Positions 26,896 through 36,338 of a DNA stretch of 64,000 bases are shown here, one piece after another. The DNA comes from Motiliproteus coralliicola. GTDB lineage: Bacteria; Pseudomonadota; Gammaproteobacteria; Pseudomonadales; Balneatricaceae. The stretch is taken from the NCBI RefSeq assembly GCF_003345655.1, contig NZ_QQOH01000003.1, forward strand, positions 1-64,000. Reading direction: 5' to 3'. How positions within the stretch are numbered: position 1 is the stretch's first letter; every line of letters starts with the position of its first letter. A model generated the notes under the pieces. That model made no database searches, was not told the DNA's origin, and saw only the letters and a program-made list of their open reading frames with translations. A program made the translations under genes and the position numbers.

Positions 26896-26916
26896 AGGGG
26901 GCTATAACGGCCCCCT
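26896..26916 (+). other. Hairpin between DMGDH-like gene and folD
   Basis: AGGGGGC and GCCCCCT close a seven-base loop. There is no T-run. It lies 43 bases upstream of the folD start and may affect folD expression or protect the upstream mRNA end. Confidence 0.5.
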
Positions 26917-26958
26917 GATAGGTCAATAAGCGATTACGAAGTAAAAGAGGGTAATTCC

Positions 26959-27804
26959 ATGTCCGCTTTGATGTTGGACGGTAAAGCGCTGGCCGTAAGC
27001 CGCGAAGCCATGTTGAAAGCCTCGGTCGAGGAGCTGGTCGCCGCTGGCGCCAACCAGCCGGTACTGGCCACCATCCTGGTCGGGGACGATCCATCCTCGG
27101 CCACCTACGTTCAGATGAAGATCAACGCCTGCGGTCGGGTCGGTATGGGCTCGCGCAGCATCCACCTCGGTTCTGACACCACCACCGAAGAGCTGCTGGC
27201 CACCATCGACGGCCTCAACAACGACCCCGATGTTCACGGCATCCTGCTGCAGCATCCGGTGCCGTCACAGATCGACGAACGCGCCTGCTTCGACGCCATC
27301 GCGATCGAGAAGGATGTCGACGGTGTCACCACCCAGGGCTTCGGCCGCATGGCGATGGAAGAGCCCGCCTACGGTTCGGCCACCCCGGCGGGCATCATGA
27401 CCCTGTTGCAGCACTACGACATCGAGCTCGAAGGCAAGCACGCGGTGGTGGTCGGACGCAGCCCGATCCTGGGTAAGCCGATGGCGGCGATGCTGCTTAA
27501 CGCCAACGCCACCGTCACCATCTGCCACTCGCGCACCCAGAACCTGGAAGCCCTGATCGGTCAGGCCGACATTCTGGTCGGAGCCGTCGGTAAGCCGGAG
27601 CTGATCAAAGCGGAATGGATTAAAGACGGCGCAGTGGTCGTCGACGCCGGCTATCACGCCGGCGGCATCGGTGATATCGAGAAGGACGGCCTGGAGTCAC
27701 GGGCTGCGGCCCTGACCCCGGTTCCCGGTGGTGTCGGCCCGATGACGATCAACGCGTTGATCAGCCAGACCCTGGAGTCGGCCAAAGCCAGCCACAACCA
27801 GTAA
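26959..27804 (+). CDS. folD: Bifunctional methylene-THF dehydrogenase / methenyl-THF cyclohydrolase
   Basis: A 281-residue FolD. Family marks are [20 protein letters not shown] near residue 35 (with the catalytic Lys), [13 protein letters not shown], the NADP-binding [19 protein letters not shown] and the end [14 protein letters not shown]. It turns 5,10-methylene-THF into 10-formyl-THF, bridging the demethylase and PurU. A ribosome site GAGGG precedes the ATG. It probably works as a dedicated catabolic copy; a housekeeping folD would be expected elsewhere in the genome. Confidence 0.94.
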   Translation: MSALMLDGKALAVSREAMLKASVEELVAAGANQPVLATILVGDDPSSATYVQMKINACGRVGMGSRSIHLGSDTTTEELLATIDGLNNDPDVHGILLQHPVPSQIDERACFDAIAIEKDVDGVTTQGFGRMAMEEPAYGSATPAGIMTLLQHYDIELEGKHAVVVGRSPILGKPMAAMLLNANATVTICHSRTQNLEALIGQADILVGAVGKPELIKAEWIKDGAVVVDAGYHAGGIGDIEKDGLESRAAALTPVPGGVGPMTINALISQTLESAKASHNQ

Positions 27805-28201
27805 GTCATTGTTGCAGCCCAGTCCGTTGCGCTGTCGCAATCAGCGCAACGGCTGACGCAGAGGATGGCGACATTCGCTTGCCGCCGACCTACCCTGATA
27901 GCTAACCGGCACTGAGGCTTGAATCCGGCCCCCGGGGAACCGACCCTGCTCCGGCGTTATCAAAACCCGTGAAGACTCTGAATGGCGGGACCGACTCCCT
28001 ACCCCGGATTCGAGTTTGAGCGTTACACTTATAGCAGTCGCCATCCCGATTGACGGATAACAGTCACGGATACAGTGACAGATACAAGTGAATACAAAAA
28101 AGGTGCCTCAAGAAGCGCCGAGTGTAAGTGCCCTAAAGTGACCCGATAACAACAGGCCCGGTCCGTCCGAGCCGATACAACACTGCAGGCAGGAGCCGCT
28201 G
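27805..28201 (+). other. Intergenic region between folD and the formate dehydrogenase operon
   Basis: About 400 bases. It begins with a perfect 11-bp hairpin (CCGTTGCGCTG at 27824-27834, CAGCGCAACGG at 27842-27852) without T-run, possibly a Rho-linked or processing site. The rest likely contains a promoter for fdsGBA. Nothing coding is supported. Confidence 0.45.
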
Positions 28202-28693
28202 ATGACCGAGACACCCGACAACCGTCTGGCCAAGGTTGCCACTTTAATTGACCAACACCGTGACCAGCCCGGCCCGCTACTGCCACTGCTGCACAGTATC
28301 CAGGATCAGCTGGGGTATATCCCCGCCGATGCCGTCCCCCAGATCGCCGACGCCCTCTCCCGCACCCGCGCCGATATCGAAGGGGTGATCAGCTTTTATC
28401 ACCATTTCCGTACCACCGAGCCGACCGCCCATCAGCTGCAGATCTGCCGCGCCGAAGCCTGTCAGGCCCGCGGCTCCCGCGAGCTGGAGCAACACGCCAA
28501 GACCAGTCTGGAGATCGATTTCCACCAGAGCACCGCCGACCGCACCCTAAGCCTGGAACCGGTTTACTGCCTGGGCAACTGCGCCTGCGGCCCCAATATC
28601 CAGATCGATGACCAGGTCGTTGGTCGGGTCACACCGGAGCGTCTAGATGCGCTGGTGGAATCGCTGCGGACCCAGCCGCTGGAGGTGAAGTGA
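28202..28693 (+). CDS. fdsG: NAD-dependent formate dehydrogenase gamma subunit
   Basis: A 163-residue NuoE-like thioredoxin-fold subunit with a [2Fe-2S] cluster. The ligand cysteines appear in ICRAEACQARGS and YCLGNCACGP. It opens with the helical NuoE N-terminus (LLPLLHSIQDQLGYIPADAV). It transfers electrons within the soluble FdsGBA complex to the FMN subunit. Its stop overlaps the fdsB start. Length is normal. Confidence 0.9.
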   Translation: MTETPDNRLAKVATLIDQHRDQPGPLLPLLHSIQDQLGYIPADAVPQIADALSRTRADIEGVISFYHHFRTTEPTAHQLQICRAEACQARGSRELEQHAKTSLEIDFHQSTADRTLSLEPVYCLGNCACGPNIQIDDQVVGRVTPERLDALVESLRTQPLEVK

Positions 28694-30306
28694 TGAGCGC
28701 TAAGATTTATATCCCCCGCGACACCACCGCCGTGTCTCTGGGTGCCAACGAAGTGGTCGATGCGCTGATTCAACAACTCTCTACAAACAGCGAGTCGATC
28801 GAGATCGTCCGTAACGGCTCCCGGGGGCTGTTCTGGCTCGAACCGCTGCTGGAGATCGAGACCGCCGAGGGTCGTATCGCCTATGGTCCGGTAAGCGCCG
28901 AAGATATCCCCGCGCTGCTCGACGCCGGGATGCTGCAGGGCCAGAGTGATCACCCGCTCTGCCTGGGCCCGACCGACGAGATTCCGTACCTGAAAAACCA
29001 GCAACGACTGACCTTCGCCCGCGCCGGACTGATCGACCCGCTGTCGATCGACGACTACCGTGCCCACGAAGGCTTTGACGGCCTCAAGCGCGCCCTGGGC
29101 CTGAACGCCCAGCAGATCGTCGACGAGGTCAAAGCCTCCGGCCTGCGCGGTCGCGGCGGCGCCGCCTTCCCCACCGGGATCAAATGGCAGACCGTACTGG
29201 ACGCCGCATCGGCCAACCCGCAGAAATATATCGTCTGCAACGCCGATGAAGGCGATTCCGGCACCTTCGCCGACCGGTTGGTGATGGAAGCGGACCCGAT
29301 GATGCTGATCGAAGGCATGTGCATCGCCGGCCTGGCGGTCGGTGCCAGCCAGGGTTACATCTACCTGCGCTCCGAATACCCGCTGGCGAAACAGATTCTG
29401 GATGCGGCCATCGACAGCGCCGTCACCGCGGGCTACCTGGGCGACGATATTCAGGGCAGCGGCCGCGATTTCCACTTGGAAGTCCGCCTCGGTGCCGGTG
29501 CCTATATCTGCGGTGAAGAAACCTCGCTGCTGGAAAGCCTCGAAGGCAAGCGCGGCCTGGTTCGCGCCAAGCCGCCGCTACCGGCGCTGGAGGGTTTGTT
29601 CGGTCAGCCCACCGTGGTCAACAACGTCCTGTCGCTAGCGGCGATTCCATTCATCCTGGCCCGCGGAGGCCAGGCCTACGCCGACTACGGCATGGGCCGC
29701 TCCCGCGGCACCCAGGCGTTCCAGTTGGCCGGCAATATCGAACGCGGCGGACTGGTGGAGCTGGCCTTCGGTGCCTCGCTACGCCAACTGTTGCAAGAGT
29801 ACGGTGGCGGTTCGGCCAGCGGCCGCGCGCTGCGGGCGGTTCAGGTCGGAGGCCCACTGGGCGCCTACCTGCCGGAGTCGCAGTGGGACCTGCCGCTGGA
29901 TTATGAAGCCTTCAGTGAAGCCGGTGCGGTCTTGGGTCACGGCGGCATCGTCGCCTTTGACGATACGGTCGATATGGCCCAGCAGGCCCGCTTCGGAATG
30001 GAGTTCTGCGTGGTCGAATCCTGCGGCAAGTGCACGCCCTGCCGGATCGGCTCGACCCGTGGCGTCGAGGTGATCGATCGGATCATCGCCGACGCCTCTG
30101 ATCACAAGAGCCGTGACGCTAATCTGGAACTGCTCGACGAACTCTGCGAAACCATGGAAGACGGCTCGCTCTGCGCCATGGGCGGCATGACGCCGAATCC
30201 GGTTCGCAGCGCGTTGCGCCATTTCCCGGAGGACTTCGCCAAGCCCTCTTCGACTCAGCCCTCAACCGCAGCGTCTTCAACAGCCACGCCATCAACAGGG
30301 GAGTAA
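28693..30306 (+). CDS. fdsB: NAD-dependent formate dehydrogenase beta subunit
   Basis: A 537-residue NuoF-like flavoprotein. An N-terminal thioredoxin-like part is followed by the FMN/NADH site (SGLRGRGGAAFPTGIKWQTV, CNADEGDSGTFADR) and the [4Fe-4S] motif ESCGKCTPCRIGSTRG near residue 440. It passes electrons from the iron-sulfur chain to NAD+. ATG 28693 is favoured over the GTG one codon earlier because of GGAGG spacing and the one-base overlap with fdsG. The last 20 residues are a low-complexity Ser/Thr tail (SSTQPSTAASSTATPSTG), which is unusual. Confidence 0.92.
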   Translation: MSAKIYIPRDTTAVSLGANEVVDALIQQLSTNSESIEIVRNGSRGLFWLEPLLEIETAEGRIAYGPVSAEDIPALLDAGMLQGQSDHPLCLGPTDEIPYLKNQQRLTFARAGLIDPLSIDDYRAHEGFDGLKRALGLNAQQIVDEVKASGLRGRGGAAFPTGIKWQTVLDAASANPQKYIVCNADEGDSGTFADRLVMEADPMMLIEGMCIAGLAVGASQGYIYLRSEYPLAKQILDAAIDSAVTAGYLGDDIQGSGRDFHLEVRLGAGAYICGEETSLLESLEGKRGLVRAKPPLPALEGLFGQPTVVNNVLSLAAIPFILARGGQAYADYGMGRSRGTQAFQLAGNIERGGLVELAFGASLRQLLQEYGGGSASGRALRAVQVGGPLGAYLPESQWDLPLDYEAFSEAGAVLGHGGIVAFDDTVDMAQQARFGMEFCVVESCGKCTPCRIGSTRGVEVIDRIIADASDHKSRDANLELLDELCETMEDGSLCAMGGMTPNPVRSALRHFPEDFAKPSSTQPSTAASSTATPSTGE

Positions 30307-30312
30307 CAAGCC

Positions 30313-33177
30313 ATGCTAGAGCATTTTGATCCCGCCCAGGAAAAAGATCTGGGCACCCCGGCGGTCATCTCCGATACCCTGGTTGAACTGGCGATCGACG
30401 GCATCCCTGTGCAGGTACCCGAAGGTACCTCGGTGCTGCGTGCCGCCGCCCTAGCCGGCATCACGATTCCCAAGCTGTGCGCCAGCGATAACCTGGATGC
30501 GTTCGGCTCCTGCCGTCTGTGTGCGGTACAGGTCGAAGGTCGCCGTGGCTACCCGGCATCCTGCACCACCCCAGCCGAAGACGGGATGCAGGTCACGACC
30601 CAGAATTCGAAGCTGGCCAAGCTGCGTCGCAATATCATGGAGCTGTATATCTCCGACCACCCGCTGGACTGCCTGACCTGTCCCAGTAATGGCGACTGCG
30701 AGCTACAGGACATGGCCGGTGCGGTGGGCCTGCGCGAAGTGCGCTACGGCTTCGACGGCCACAACCACCTCGATGCCGAGAAAGATCTGAGCAACCCCTA
30801 TTTCAGCTTCGATCCGGCCAAGTGCATCGTCTGCTCGCGCTGCGTGCGGGCCTGCGAAGAGGTACAGGGCACCTTTGCGCTGAACGTCAACGGCCGCGGC
30901 TTCGATTCCAAGATCACCGCCGGCAACCGCGACTTTATGGCCTCCGACTGCGTCTCCTGCGGTGCCTGCGTGCAGAGCTGCCCCACCTCCACCCTGATGG
31001 AGAACAGCGTCATCGAGCAGGGCCAGCCCGAGCGCAGTGTGGTCACCACCTGCGCCTACTGCGGCGTCGGTTGTTCGTTCAAGGCCGAGCTCAAGGGCGA
31101 TCAACTGGTCCGGATGGTGCCCTACAAGGGCGGTGAAGCTAACCACGGCCACGGCTGCGTCAAAGGCCGCTTCGCCTTCGGTTACGCGACCCACAAAGAC
31201 CGCATCCGCACCCCGATGATCCGCGACAGCCTCGACGAGCCCTGGCGCGAAGTCAGCTGGGAGCAGGCGATCGAACACACCGCCGCCCGATTCAAGGCGA
31301 TCCAGGCCGAGCATGGTCGCAACAGCGTCAGCGGCATCACCTCGTCGCGCTGCACCAACGAAGAAACCTACCTGGTACAGAAACTGATCCGGGCCGCCTT
31401 CGGTAACAACAACACCGACACCTGCGCCCGCGTCTGCCACAGCCCCACCGGCTACGGCCTCAAGCAGACCCTGGGCGAATCCGCTGGAACCCAGACCTTC
31501 GACTCGGCGATGGACGCCGACGTGATCATGGTGATCGGCGCCAACCCCACCGACGCCCACCCAGTGTTCGGTTCGGTGCTGCGTCGTCGGCTGCGCCAGG
31601 GCGCCAAGCTGATTGTGGCCGACCCGCGCAAGATCGACCTGCTCAAGACCGCCTCGCTGGGCGAGTCCCAACACCTGCCGCTGCTGCCGGGCACCAACGT
31701 GGCGTTGATCAACGCCCTGGCCCACGTGGTGATCAGCGAAGGCTTGGAAGACCAGGACTTTATCGCCAAGCGCTGCGACGACGAGCAGTACCAGCAGTGG
31801 CGTGAATTTATCCTCGACGAGCAGAACAGCCCGGAGCGGATGGCTGCCGTCACCGGCCTCAGCGCCGAGGCGATCCGTCAGGCCGCACGCACCTATGCCA
31901 ACGCCGACAACAGCGCCATCTTCTACGGCCTGGGCGTGACCGAACACAGTCAGGGCTCCACCATGGTGATGGGGATCGCCAACCTGGCAATGGCCACCGG
32001 CAACATCGGCCGCAGCGGCGTCGGGGTCAACCCGCTTCGGGGACAGAACAATGTTCAGGGCTCCTGCGACATGGGCTCCTTCCCCCACGAGCTGCCCGGC
32101 TACCAACCGGTGGGCGACGACCAGATCCGTGCTCGCTTCGAGCAATCCTGGGGTGTCAGCCTGGATCCGGAACCCGGGATGCGGATTCCGAACATGTTCA
32201 ATGCCGCGCTCGAGGGCAGCCTCAAGGGCATGTATGTGCAGGGCGAGGATCTGGCCCAGTCCGATCCCAACACCCAGCACGTCGAAGCCGCACTGAAGGC
32301 ACTGGACTTCCTGGTGGTGCAGGATATCTTCCTCAACGAAACCGCCAAGTTCGCCCATGTGCTGCTGCCCGGCGCCAGCTTTCTGGAGAAGGACGGCACC
32401 TTCACCAACGCCGAACGCCGTATCAACCGGGTTCGTAAGGTGATGCCGCCGCTGGCCGGTAAGGCCGACTGGGAGGTCACCATGGACCTGTCCAACGCGC
32501 TGGGCTACCCGATGAACTACCAGCATCCGTCCGAGATCATGGACGAGATCGCCACCCTGGTACCAACCTTCAAGGGTGTCAGCTACGACAAGCTGGAGCG
32601 TCTGGGCTCGATCCAGTGGCCCTGTAATGACGAGAATCCGGACGGCATGCCGATCATGCACGTCGAGGACTTCCCGATCGGCAAAGGCCGCTTCGTGCTG
32701 ACCGAGTTCGTCCCCACCACCGAGCGCTGCAGCCGCCGCTTCCCGCTGCTGTTGACCACCGGTCGGGTACTGAGCCAGTACAACGTCGGCGCCCAGACCC
32801 GTCGCACCGCCAACCAGGCTTGGCATGACGAAGACCGGCTCGACATCCATCCGCAGGACGCCGAAGATCGCGGTATCAACGACGGCGACTGGCTCGGCAT
32901 CAGCAGCCGCGCCGGTGATACGGTACTGCGAGCGCGGATCAGTGAACGGATGCAGCCCGGCGTGGTTTACACCACCTTCCACCATCCGGAAAGCGGCGCC
33001 AACGTGATCACCACCGACAACTCGGACTGGGCCACCAACTGCCCGGAATACAAGGTGACCGCGGTGCAGGTGGAGAAAGTCAGCCAACCGTCCCGCTGGC
33101 AGCAGGAGTTCCGGCAGCTGCGTGAGCGGCAGTCCGAACTGCTGAAGCGGCGTAAACGTGAACCCCAGCAAGGGTAA
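30313..33177 (+). CDS. fdsA: NAD-dependent formate dehydrogenase alpha (molybdopterin) subunit
   Basis: A 954-residue catalytic subunit. N-terminal ferredoxin-like [2Fe-2S] domain (CASDNLDAFGSCRLCAVQVE), a His-Cys cluster (DHPLDCLTCPSNGDCEL), two [4Fe-4S] motifs (CIVCSRCVRACEEV and CVSCGACVQSCP), then CAYCGVGCSFK and the bis-MGD domain. The active-site residue is Cys375 (CARVCHSPTG), so no selenocysteine is used. It oxidises formate to CO2 in the cytoplasm, using the formate released by PurU. Seven bases separate it from fdsB. The C-terminal molybdopterin-dinucleotide domain is complete (TGRVLSQYNVGAQTRRT). Confidence 0.95.
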   Translation: MLEHFDPAQEKDLGTPAVISDTLVELAIDGIPVQVPEGTSVLRAAALAGITIPKLCASDNLDAFGSCRLCAVQVEGRRGYPASCTTPAEDGMQVTTQNSKLAKLRRNIMELYISDHPLDCLTCPSNGDCELQDMAGAVGLREVRYGFDGHNHLDAEKDLSNPYFSFDPAKCIVCSRCVRACEEVQGTFALNVNGRGFDSKITAGNRDFMASDCVSCGACVQSCPTSTLMENSVIEQGQPERSVVTTCAYCGVGCSFKAELKGDQLVRMVPYKGGEANHGHGCVKGRFAFGYATHKDRIRTPMIRDSLDEPWREVSWEQAIEHTAARFKAIQAEHGRNSVSGITSSRCTNEETYLVQKLIRAAFGNNNTDTCARVCHSPTGYGLKQTLGESAGTQTFDSAMDADVIMVIGANPTDAHPVFGSVLRRRLRQGAKLIVADPRKIDLLKTASLGESQHLPLLPGTNVALINALAHVVISEGLEDQDFIAKRCDDEQYQQWREFILDEQNSPERMAAVTGLSAEAIRQAARTYANADNSAIFYGLGVTEHSQGSTMVMGIANLAMATGNIGRSGVGVNPLRGQNNVQGSCDMGSFPHELPGYQPVGDDQIRARFEQSWGVSLDPEPGMRIPNMFNAALEGSLKGMYVQGEDLAQSDPNTQHVEAALKALDFLVVQDIFLNETAKFAHVLLPGASFLEKDGTFTNAERRINRVRKVMPPLAGKADWEVTMDLSNALGYPMNYQHPSEIMDEIATLVPTFKGVSYDKLERLGSIQWPCNDENPDGMPIMHVEDFPIGKGRFVLTEFVPTTERCSRRFPLLLTTGRVLSQYNVGAQTRRTANQAWHDEDRLDIHPQDAEDRGINDGDWLGISSRAGDTVLRARISERMQPGVVYTTFHHPESGANVITTDNSDWATNCPEYKVTAVQVEKVSQPSRWQQEFRQLRERQSELLKRRKREPQQG

Positions 33178-33211
33178 GTCCACCACGGGCTTACCCAACA
33201 AGGATCTTGAA

Positions 33212-34039
33212 GTGAGCGACGCCGGTCACAAACAACTCAAGCCGACCAAGCAACCTTCGCAGGCTCAACAGCACAGGGTGCGGCGCTGGAACAGCGAGCG
33301 TCCGCAGCCGACGTCGGCGCAGGACTGGCTGGCCGAAGAGACCCCGGTGGCGCTGTGTTACAACAGCGTCTGCCATCTGGTGATGATGGTCACCCCGGAT
33401 TACCTGGAAGACTTCGCCCTGGGCTTCAGCCTCAGCGAAGGGATTCTGGAGAGTCCGGACCAGCTCTACGGCATCGATATCGAAGTCCACGAGCAAGGCA
33501 TCGAGGTCAATCTGGAGATCGCCGCCCGCCAGGCCCTGGCGCTCAAGGCCCAGAAACGCAATCTAACCGGCCGAACCGGCTGCGGCCTCTGTGGAACCGA
33601 CTCGCTGGAACACGCCAACCGCCAACCGGACCCGGTGGCCCCCACCGAGCCGGTCACCGACGAGGCCATTCAACAGGCCCTCAGCCAGCTCAACCAACAC
33701 CAACCGATGCAGCAGCTCACCGGCGCCTTCCACGGCGCCGCCTGGTGCAACCGCGATGGTGAGATTCAGTTGCTTCGGGAAGATGTAGGGCGCCATAACG
33801 CGCTGGATAAACTGATCGGTGCGTTGGCTGTGGATGGATTCGATCCACAGCAAGGTTTTGTGCTGATCTCCAGCCGGGCCAGTTACGAGATGGTTCAGAA
33901 AACCGCCAGCGCTGGCATCAGCCAACTGGTGGCGGTATCGGCGCCTACGGCGTTGGCGGTGCGGTTAGCGGAGCAAACTGGGGTTAAGCTGACGGGTTTT
34001 GCTCGGGATGGGAGTCATGTGCATTACTGCCACCTTTGA
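33212..34039 (+). CDS. fdhD: Formate dehydrogenase sulfur carrier FdhD
   Basis: A 275-residue sulfurtransferase needed to sulfurate the molybdenum cofactor of formate dehydrogenase. The paired cysteines are Cys124 and Cys127 (TGCGLCGTDSLEHA). Other family marks are EDFALGFSLSEGIL, GAAWCNRDGEIQLLREDVGR and HNALDKLIGAL. The preferred start is GTG 33212, with AAGGA seven bases upstream; an earlier GTG at 33158 would overlap fdsA by 20 bases and has no clear ribosome site. Last gene of the fds operon. No fdsD-like small subunit was found after it. Confidence 0.9.
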   Translation: MSDAGHKQLKPTKQPSQAQQHRVRRWNSERPQPTSAQDWLAEETPVALCYNSVCHLVMMVTPDYLEDFALGFSLSEGILESPDQLYGIDIEVHEQGIEVNLEIAARQALALKAQKRNLTGRTGCGLCGTDSLEHANRQPDPVAPTEPVTDEAIQQALSQLNQHQPMQQLTGAFHGAAWCNRDGEIQLLREDVGRHNALDKLIGALAVDGFDPQQGFVLISSRASYEMVQKTASAGISQLVAVSAPTALAVRLAEQTGVKLTGFARDGSHVHYCHL

Positions 34040-34081
34040 GATTGTCAGTGCTGTAAGAGCCAATACCTTCTTGATAGAAGC

Positions 34082-34119
34082 CCCTGAATAATATTTAACT
34101 ATCTAAATATTATTCAGGG
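34082..34119. terminator. AT-rich inverted repeat between convergent genes
   Basis: CCCTGAATAATATTT and AAATATTATTCAGGG are perfect 15-bp arms around an eight-base loop. It lies between fdhD and the convergent secreted-protein gene and can serve as a terminator for both, although T-runs are short. Confidence 0.6.
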
Positions 34120-34127
34120 AAAACTCC

Positions 34128-34565
34128 TTAGTTGACGTAGAAAGCCTGTAGCTTGTCGGTCCACTTAAAGGTTACTAAAGTCCATGTGTCCTTTCCCTTA
34201 TAGAAGTAAAAGTCCCAATAAAACCCACCTCTATTTGTTTTTTCTAGAACTTTATATCTTACCAATGACGAACCAAGGGGGTCTTCCCTAAGAATCTCAA
34301 ATCCGAAAGATTTTCCTTTAGTCATTCTTACTGCATCGCGTTGTTCTTTGGATTTAATAGCAGCAATTTTTAGATTTTGTTCATCACCACTAAAATATGG
34401 CATCAAAGTATCAAATGATACCAAGACCCCATCTTCCATAGTACTTTCCATAAATTCTGAGATAAACTTCTTTATTTGTTCTTTGTTTTCGAATTCCGAT
34501 GAGTATGAATATGTTGGGGATAGAAATACAGCAAACAATATATACTTGATACTTTTAATCATCAT
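34128..34565 (-). CDS. Small predicted periplasmic protein, unknown
   Basis: A 145-residue protein I do not recognise. It has a Sec signal peptide (MIKSIKYILFAVFLSPTYSY) and a mature part with an alternating strand pattern toward the end (GGFYWDFYFYKGKDTWTLVT). There are no cysteines in the mature part. It is strikingly AT-rich relative to fdhD, suggesting acquisition. The start has CAGG just upstream, not an ideal site. It stands alone, next to the dispersed-repeat region. Confidence 0.6.
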   Translation of the reverse strand: MMIKSIKYILFAVFLSPTYSYSSEFENKEQIKKFISEFMESTMEDGVLVSFDTLMPYFSGDEQNLKIAAIKSKEQRDAVRMTKGKSFGFEILREDPLGSSLVRYKVLEKTNRGGFYWDFYFYKGKDTWTLVTFKWTDKLQAFYVN

Positions 34566-35609
34566 CCTGATTCTCTAAATTAATACCATTATTTATTGCT
34601 AAACTTTCACCTAATCAATCAATCTTATAATAAAAAAGATAAATCATCGTGAACGCGCATTCTATTTATCAAATTTTAACAACTATGACACTATCAGAAA
34701 ATCAGGACAGATCTTAGTTTTCCTGACTTTCTCATAACTCTGATAGTTCCCATTGCGCTCTCCCGAGCGCCTTCATTCTTTTCTCATAGCGGAAAAGAAC
34801 GAAGCAAGAAAACGCCTAGCCCGATGACTTGCCGGCTACGCCGAGTCCCTGCGCGTTGTCTTCAAAAATGGGCACCGATTGAACTCGGCCTACGGCCTCA
34901 AACAGTAATCGGCGCTGATCCATTTTCAAAGCCAATGCTCGGCTGCGTCAAGGGCGGTTAAGTCCGTGCCAGCCGAAACACAGATGCTTAGGTGATGTTG
35001 CTACTCTGGGCCTGATTTGGTCCTGCTCTAATATTTCAGGACAAACTCCCTCTCCCCCTTTTGCGCCGGTGAGCATTGAGCTGACCGTTGGATCAGCGAA
35101 GACGGCTGTTTGAGGGAGCGTAGCGAGCGAGTTTCCGTCGTAGCCCATCGGGCGGTTCAACGCGCAACGTAGCCAGCGAAGCTGGCCAAGCAAGTGGGGC
35201 GGCTTTTCTTTGGTTCTGTTTCTTTTGCCCGCGCAAAAGAAATGAACGCGCTCGAGTGAGCGCAACGAAATACCTCCAACAACTCTTAAATTCAGGACGA
35301 ACGCCCTCTCCCCTTTTGCGCAGGTGAGCATTGGACTGACCGGTGCATCAGCGAAGACGGCTGTTTGAGTGAGCGTAGCGAGCGAGTTTCCGTCGTAGCC
35401 CATCGGGTAGTTCAAAGCGCAACGAAGTCGGCAATACCGACCAAGCAATGGGGCTGTTCTTGTAGGAAAGAGCCTTTGGTTCTGTTTCTTTTGCCCGCGC
35501 AAAAGAAATGAACGCGCTCGAGTGAGCGCAACAAAAAACCTCAGCAAATCTCTTTAACCCAGAACAAGCACCCCAAGCCCAGAGCAGTTTCCCCTGCTCG
35601 AATCACTGC
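34566..35609. other. Non-coding region carrying dispersed repeats
   Basis: About 1 kb without a credible gene. The first 170 bases are AT-rich; the rest is the repeat described at 34737-35540. A long open frame on the minus strand here is a by-product of that repeat. Confidence 0.6.
34737..35540 (+). repeat. Dispersed intergenic repeat, copy 1 with tandem second half
   Basis: The segment from about 34737 to 34980 (part A) matches 41769-42006 with small differences. The following part B occurs twice in tandem here (about 35035-35272 and 35288-35540) and once, degenerate, at 42027-42190. Part B ends in hairpin-prone motifs TTTCTTTTGC-CCGC-GCAAAAGAAA and GCGCTC-GAGT-GAGCGC. Repeats of this style occur between genes in many gammaproteobacteria and give rise to spurious open frames. 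Function is unknown. Confidence 0.8.
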
Positions 35610-35849
35610 TTATGTCCTGCGCTGCAATCGAAACCAAACCCAAGTACAACCAACCACCAGCAATCCATAAACAACCAGATAACACCACTCAGCCGGCCCG
35701 GAATGCCCATAAGCCTCAACGCTAAATGTGGTCTCGACCCAAGCCCAAAACGATGCGGTAAGGATGGTCAGAACCACCGCCACCGGCGCACACAACAGCA
35801 ATAAGCCGATCGCGATTGCCACACCCTTGAGTCGCTCGGCAAAGCTCAT
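35610..35849 (-). CDS. Small membrane protein, unknown
   Basis: A 79-residue protein with two hydrophobic segments (GVAIAIGLLLLCAPVAVVLT and WCYLVVYGLLVVGCTWVWF). It begins inside the stop of the upstream gene (ATGA overlap), which fixes the start at 35849 and rejects an earlier in-frame codon. The two probably form a small membrane pair. No family recognised. Confidence 0.6.
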   Translation of the reverse strand: MSFAERLKGVAIAIGLLLLCAPVAVVLTILTASFWAWVETTFSVEAYGHSGPAEWCYLVVYGLLVVGCTWVWFRLQRRT

Positions 35850-36145
35850 GAAACGCCCAGCCAACTGGTCACATAGGCCACTATCCACAGCAGCAACAGC
35901 AATCCGAAAGACAGTGCCGCCGAGCGCTTAACCCAACGCGATAACGGCCAGCGTTTCAGGATCAGCACCAGCGAGCAGCAGAAGAAGGTGAAGGTCAGGA
36001 TCAGATAGGGTAGGACGAGCAGGACATCCTTCTCGCCGCCGCCGAAGTCCAGCCAGCCTTCGGCCAGTGCAAACAACAGCAGCGGCGACAGCAGTAAAGG
36101 AAGCGCGGCTAGTACTGCCTGTGTAATTCGACTATCGATAGCCAT
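35846..36145 (-). CDS. Small membrane protein, unknown
   Basis: A 99-residue protein with three hydrophobic stretches (AVLAALPLLLSPLLLFALAE, VLPYLILTFTFFCCSLVLIL and SFGLLLLLWIVAYV). The start is uncertain: ATG 36145 is chosen, but alternative GTG or TTG codons lie up to 15 codons earlier, and none has a strong ribosome site. It is coupled to the following gene by ATGA. Function unknown; the pair lies just outside the dispersed repeat. Confidence 0.55.
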   Translation of the reverse strand: MAIDSRITQAVLAALPLLLSPLLLFALAEGWLDFGGGEKDVLLVLPYLILTFTFFCCSLVLILKRWPLSRWVKRSAALSFGLLLLLWIVAYVTSWLGVS

Positions 36146-36338
36146 GAGTGCCCGATTGATCACGCGTTTGAATTCAGAGCATACCCGCAATCAAGCCCGC
36201 TAACTATTCGATTCCCAGACGGATTCGCTTGGTTGAAATTGACAAATAACCGGTGCTTAGGCTGAGCGAGTTGGCCAGATGAATCCCCACCTTTGCCCTT
36301 CCAAGAAAAGCTCTCCTGGGAGGAGCAAGGTAGTTAAT

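Noticed and set aside
31425-31445. Selenocysteine in formate dehydrogenase
   Set aside because: The active-site codon is TGC (Cys), not TGA, and the frame is open throughout.
30703-33201. 832-codon minus-strand frame
   Set aside because: Antisense shadow of fdsA in GC-rich coding DNA; fdsA has full domain support.
34948-35547. 199-codon minus-strand frame with two internal repeats
   Set aside because: It coincides with the tandem halves of the dispersed intergenic repeat, and its repeated peptide simply follows the DNA repeat. No ribosome site.
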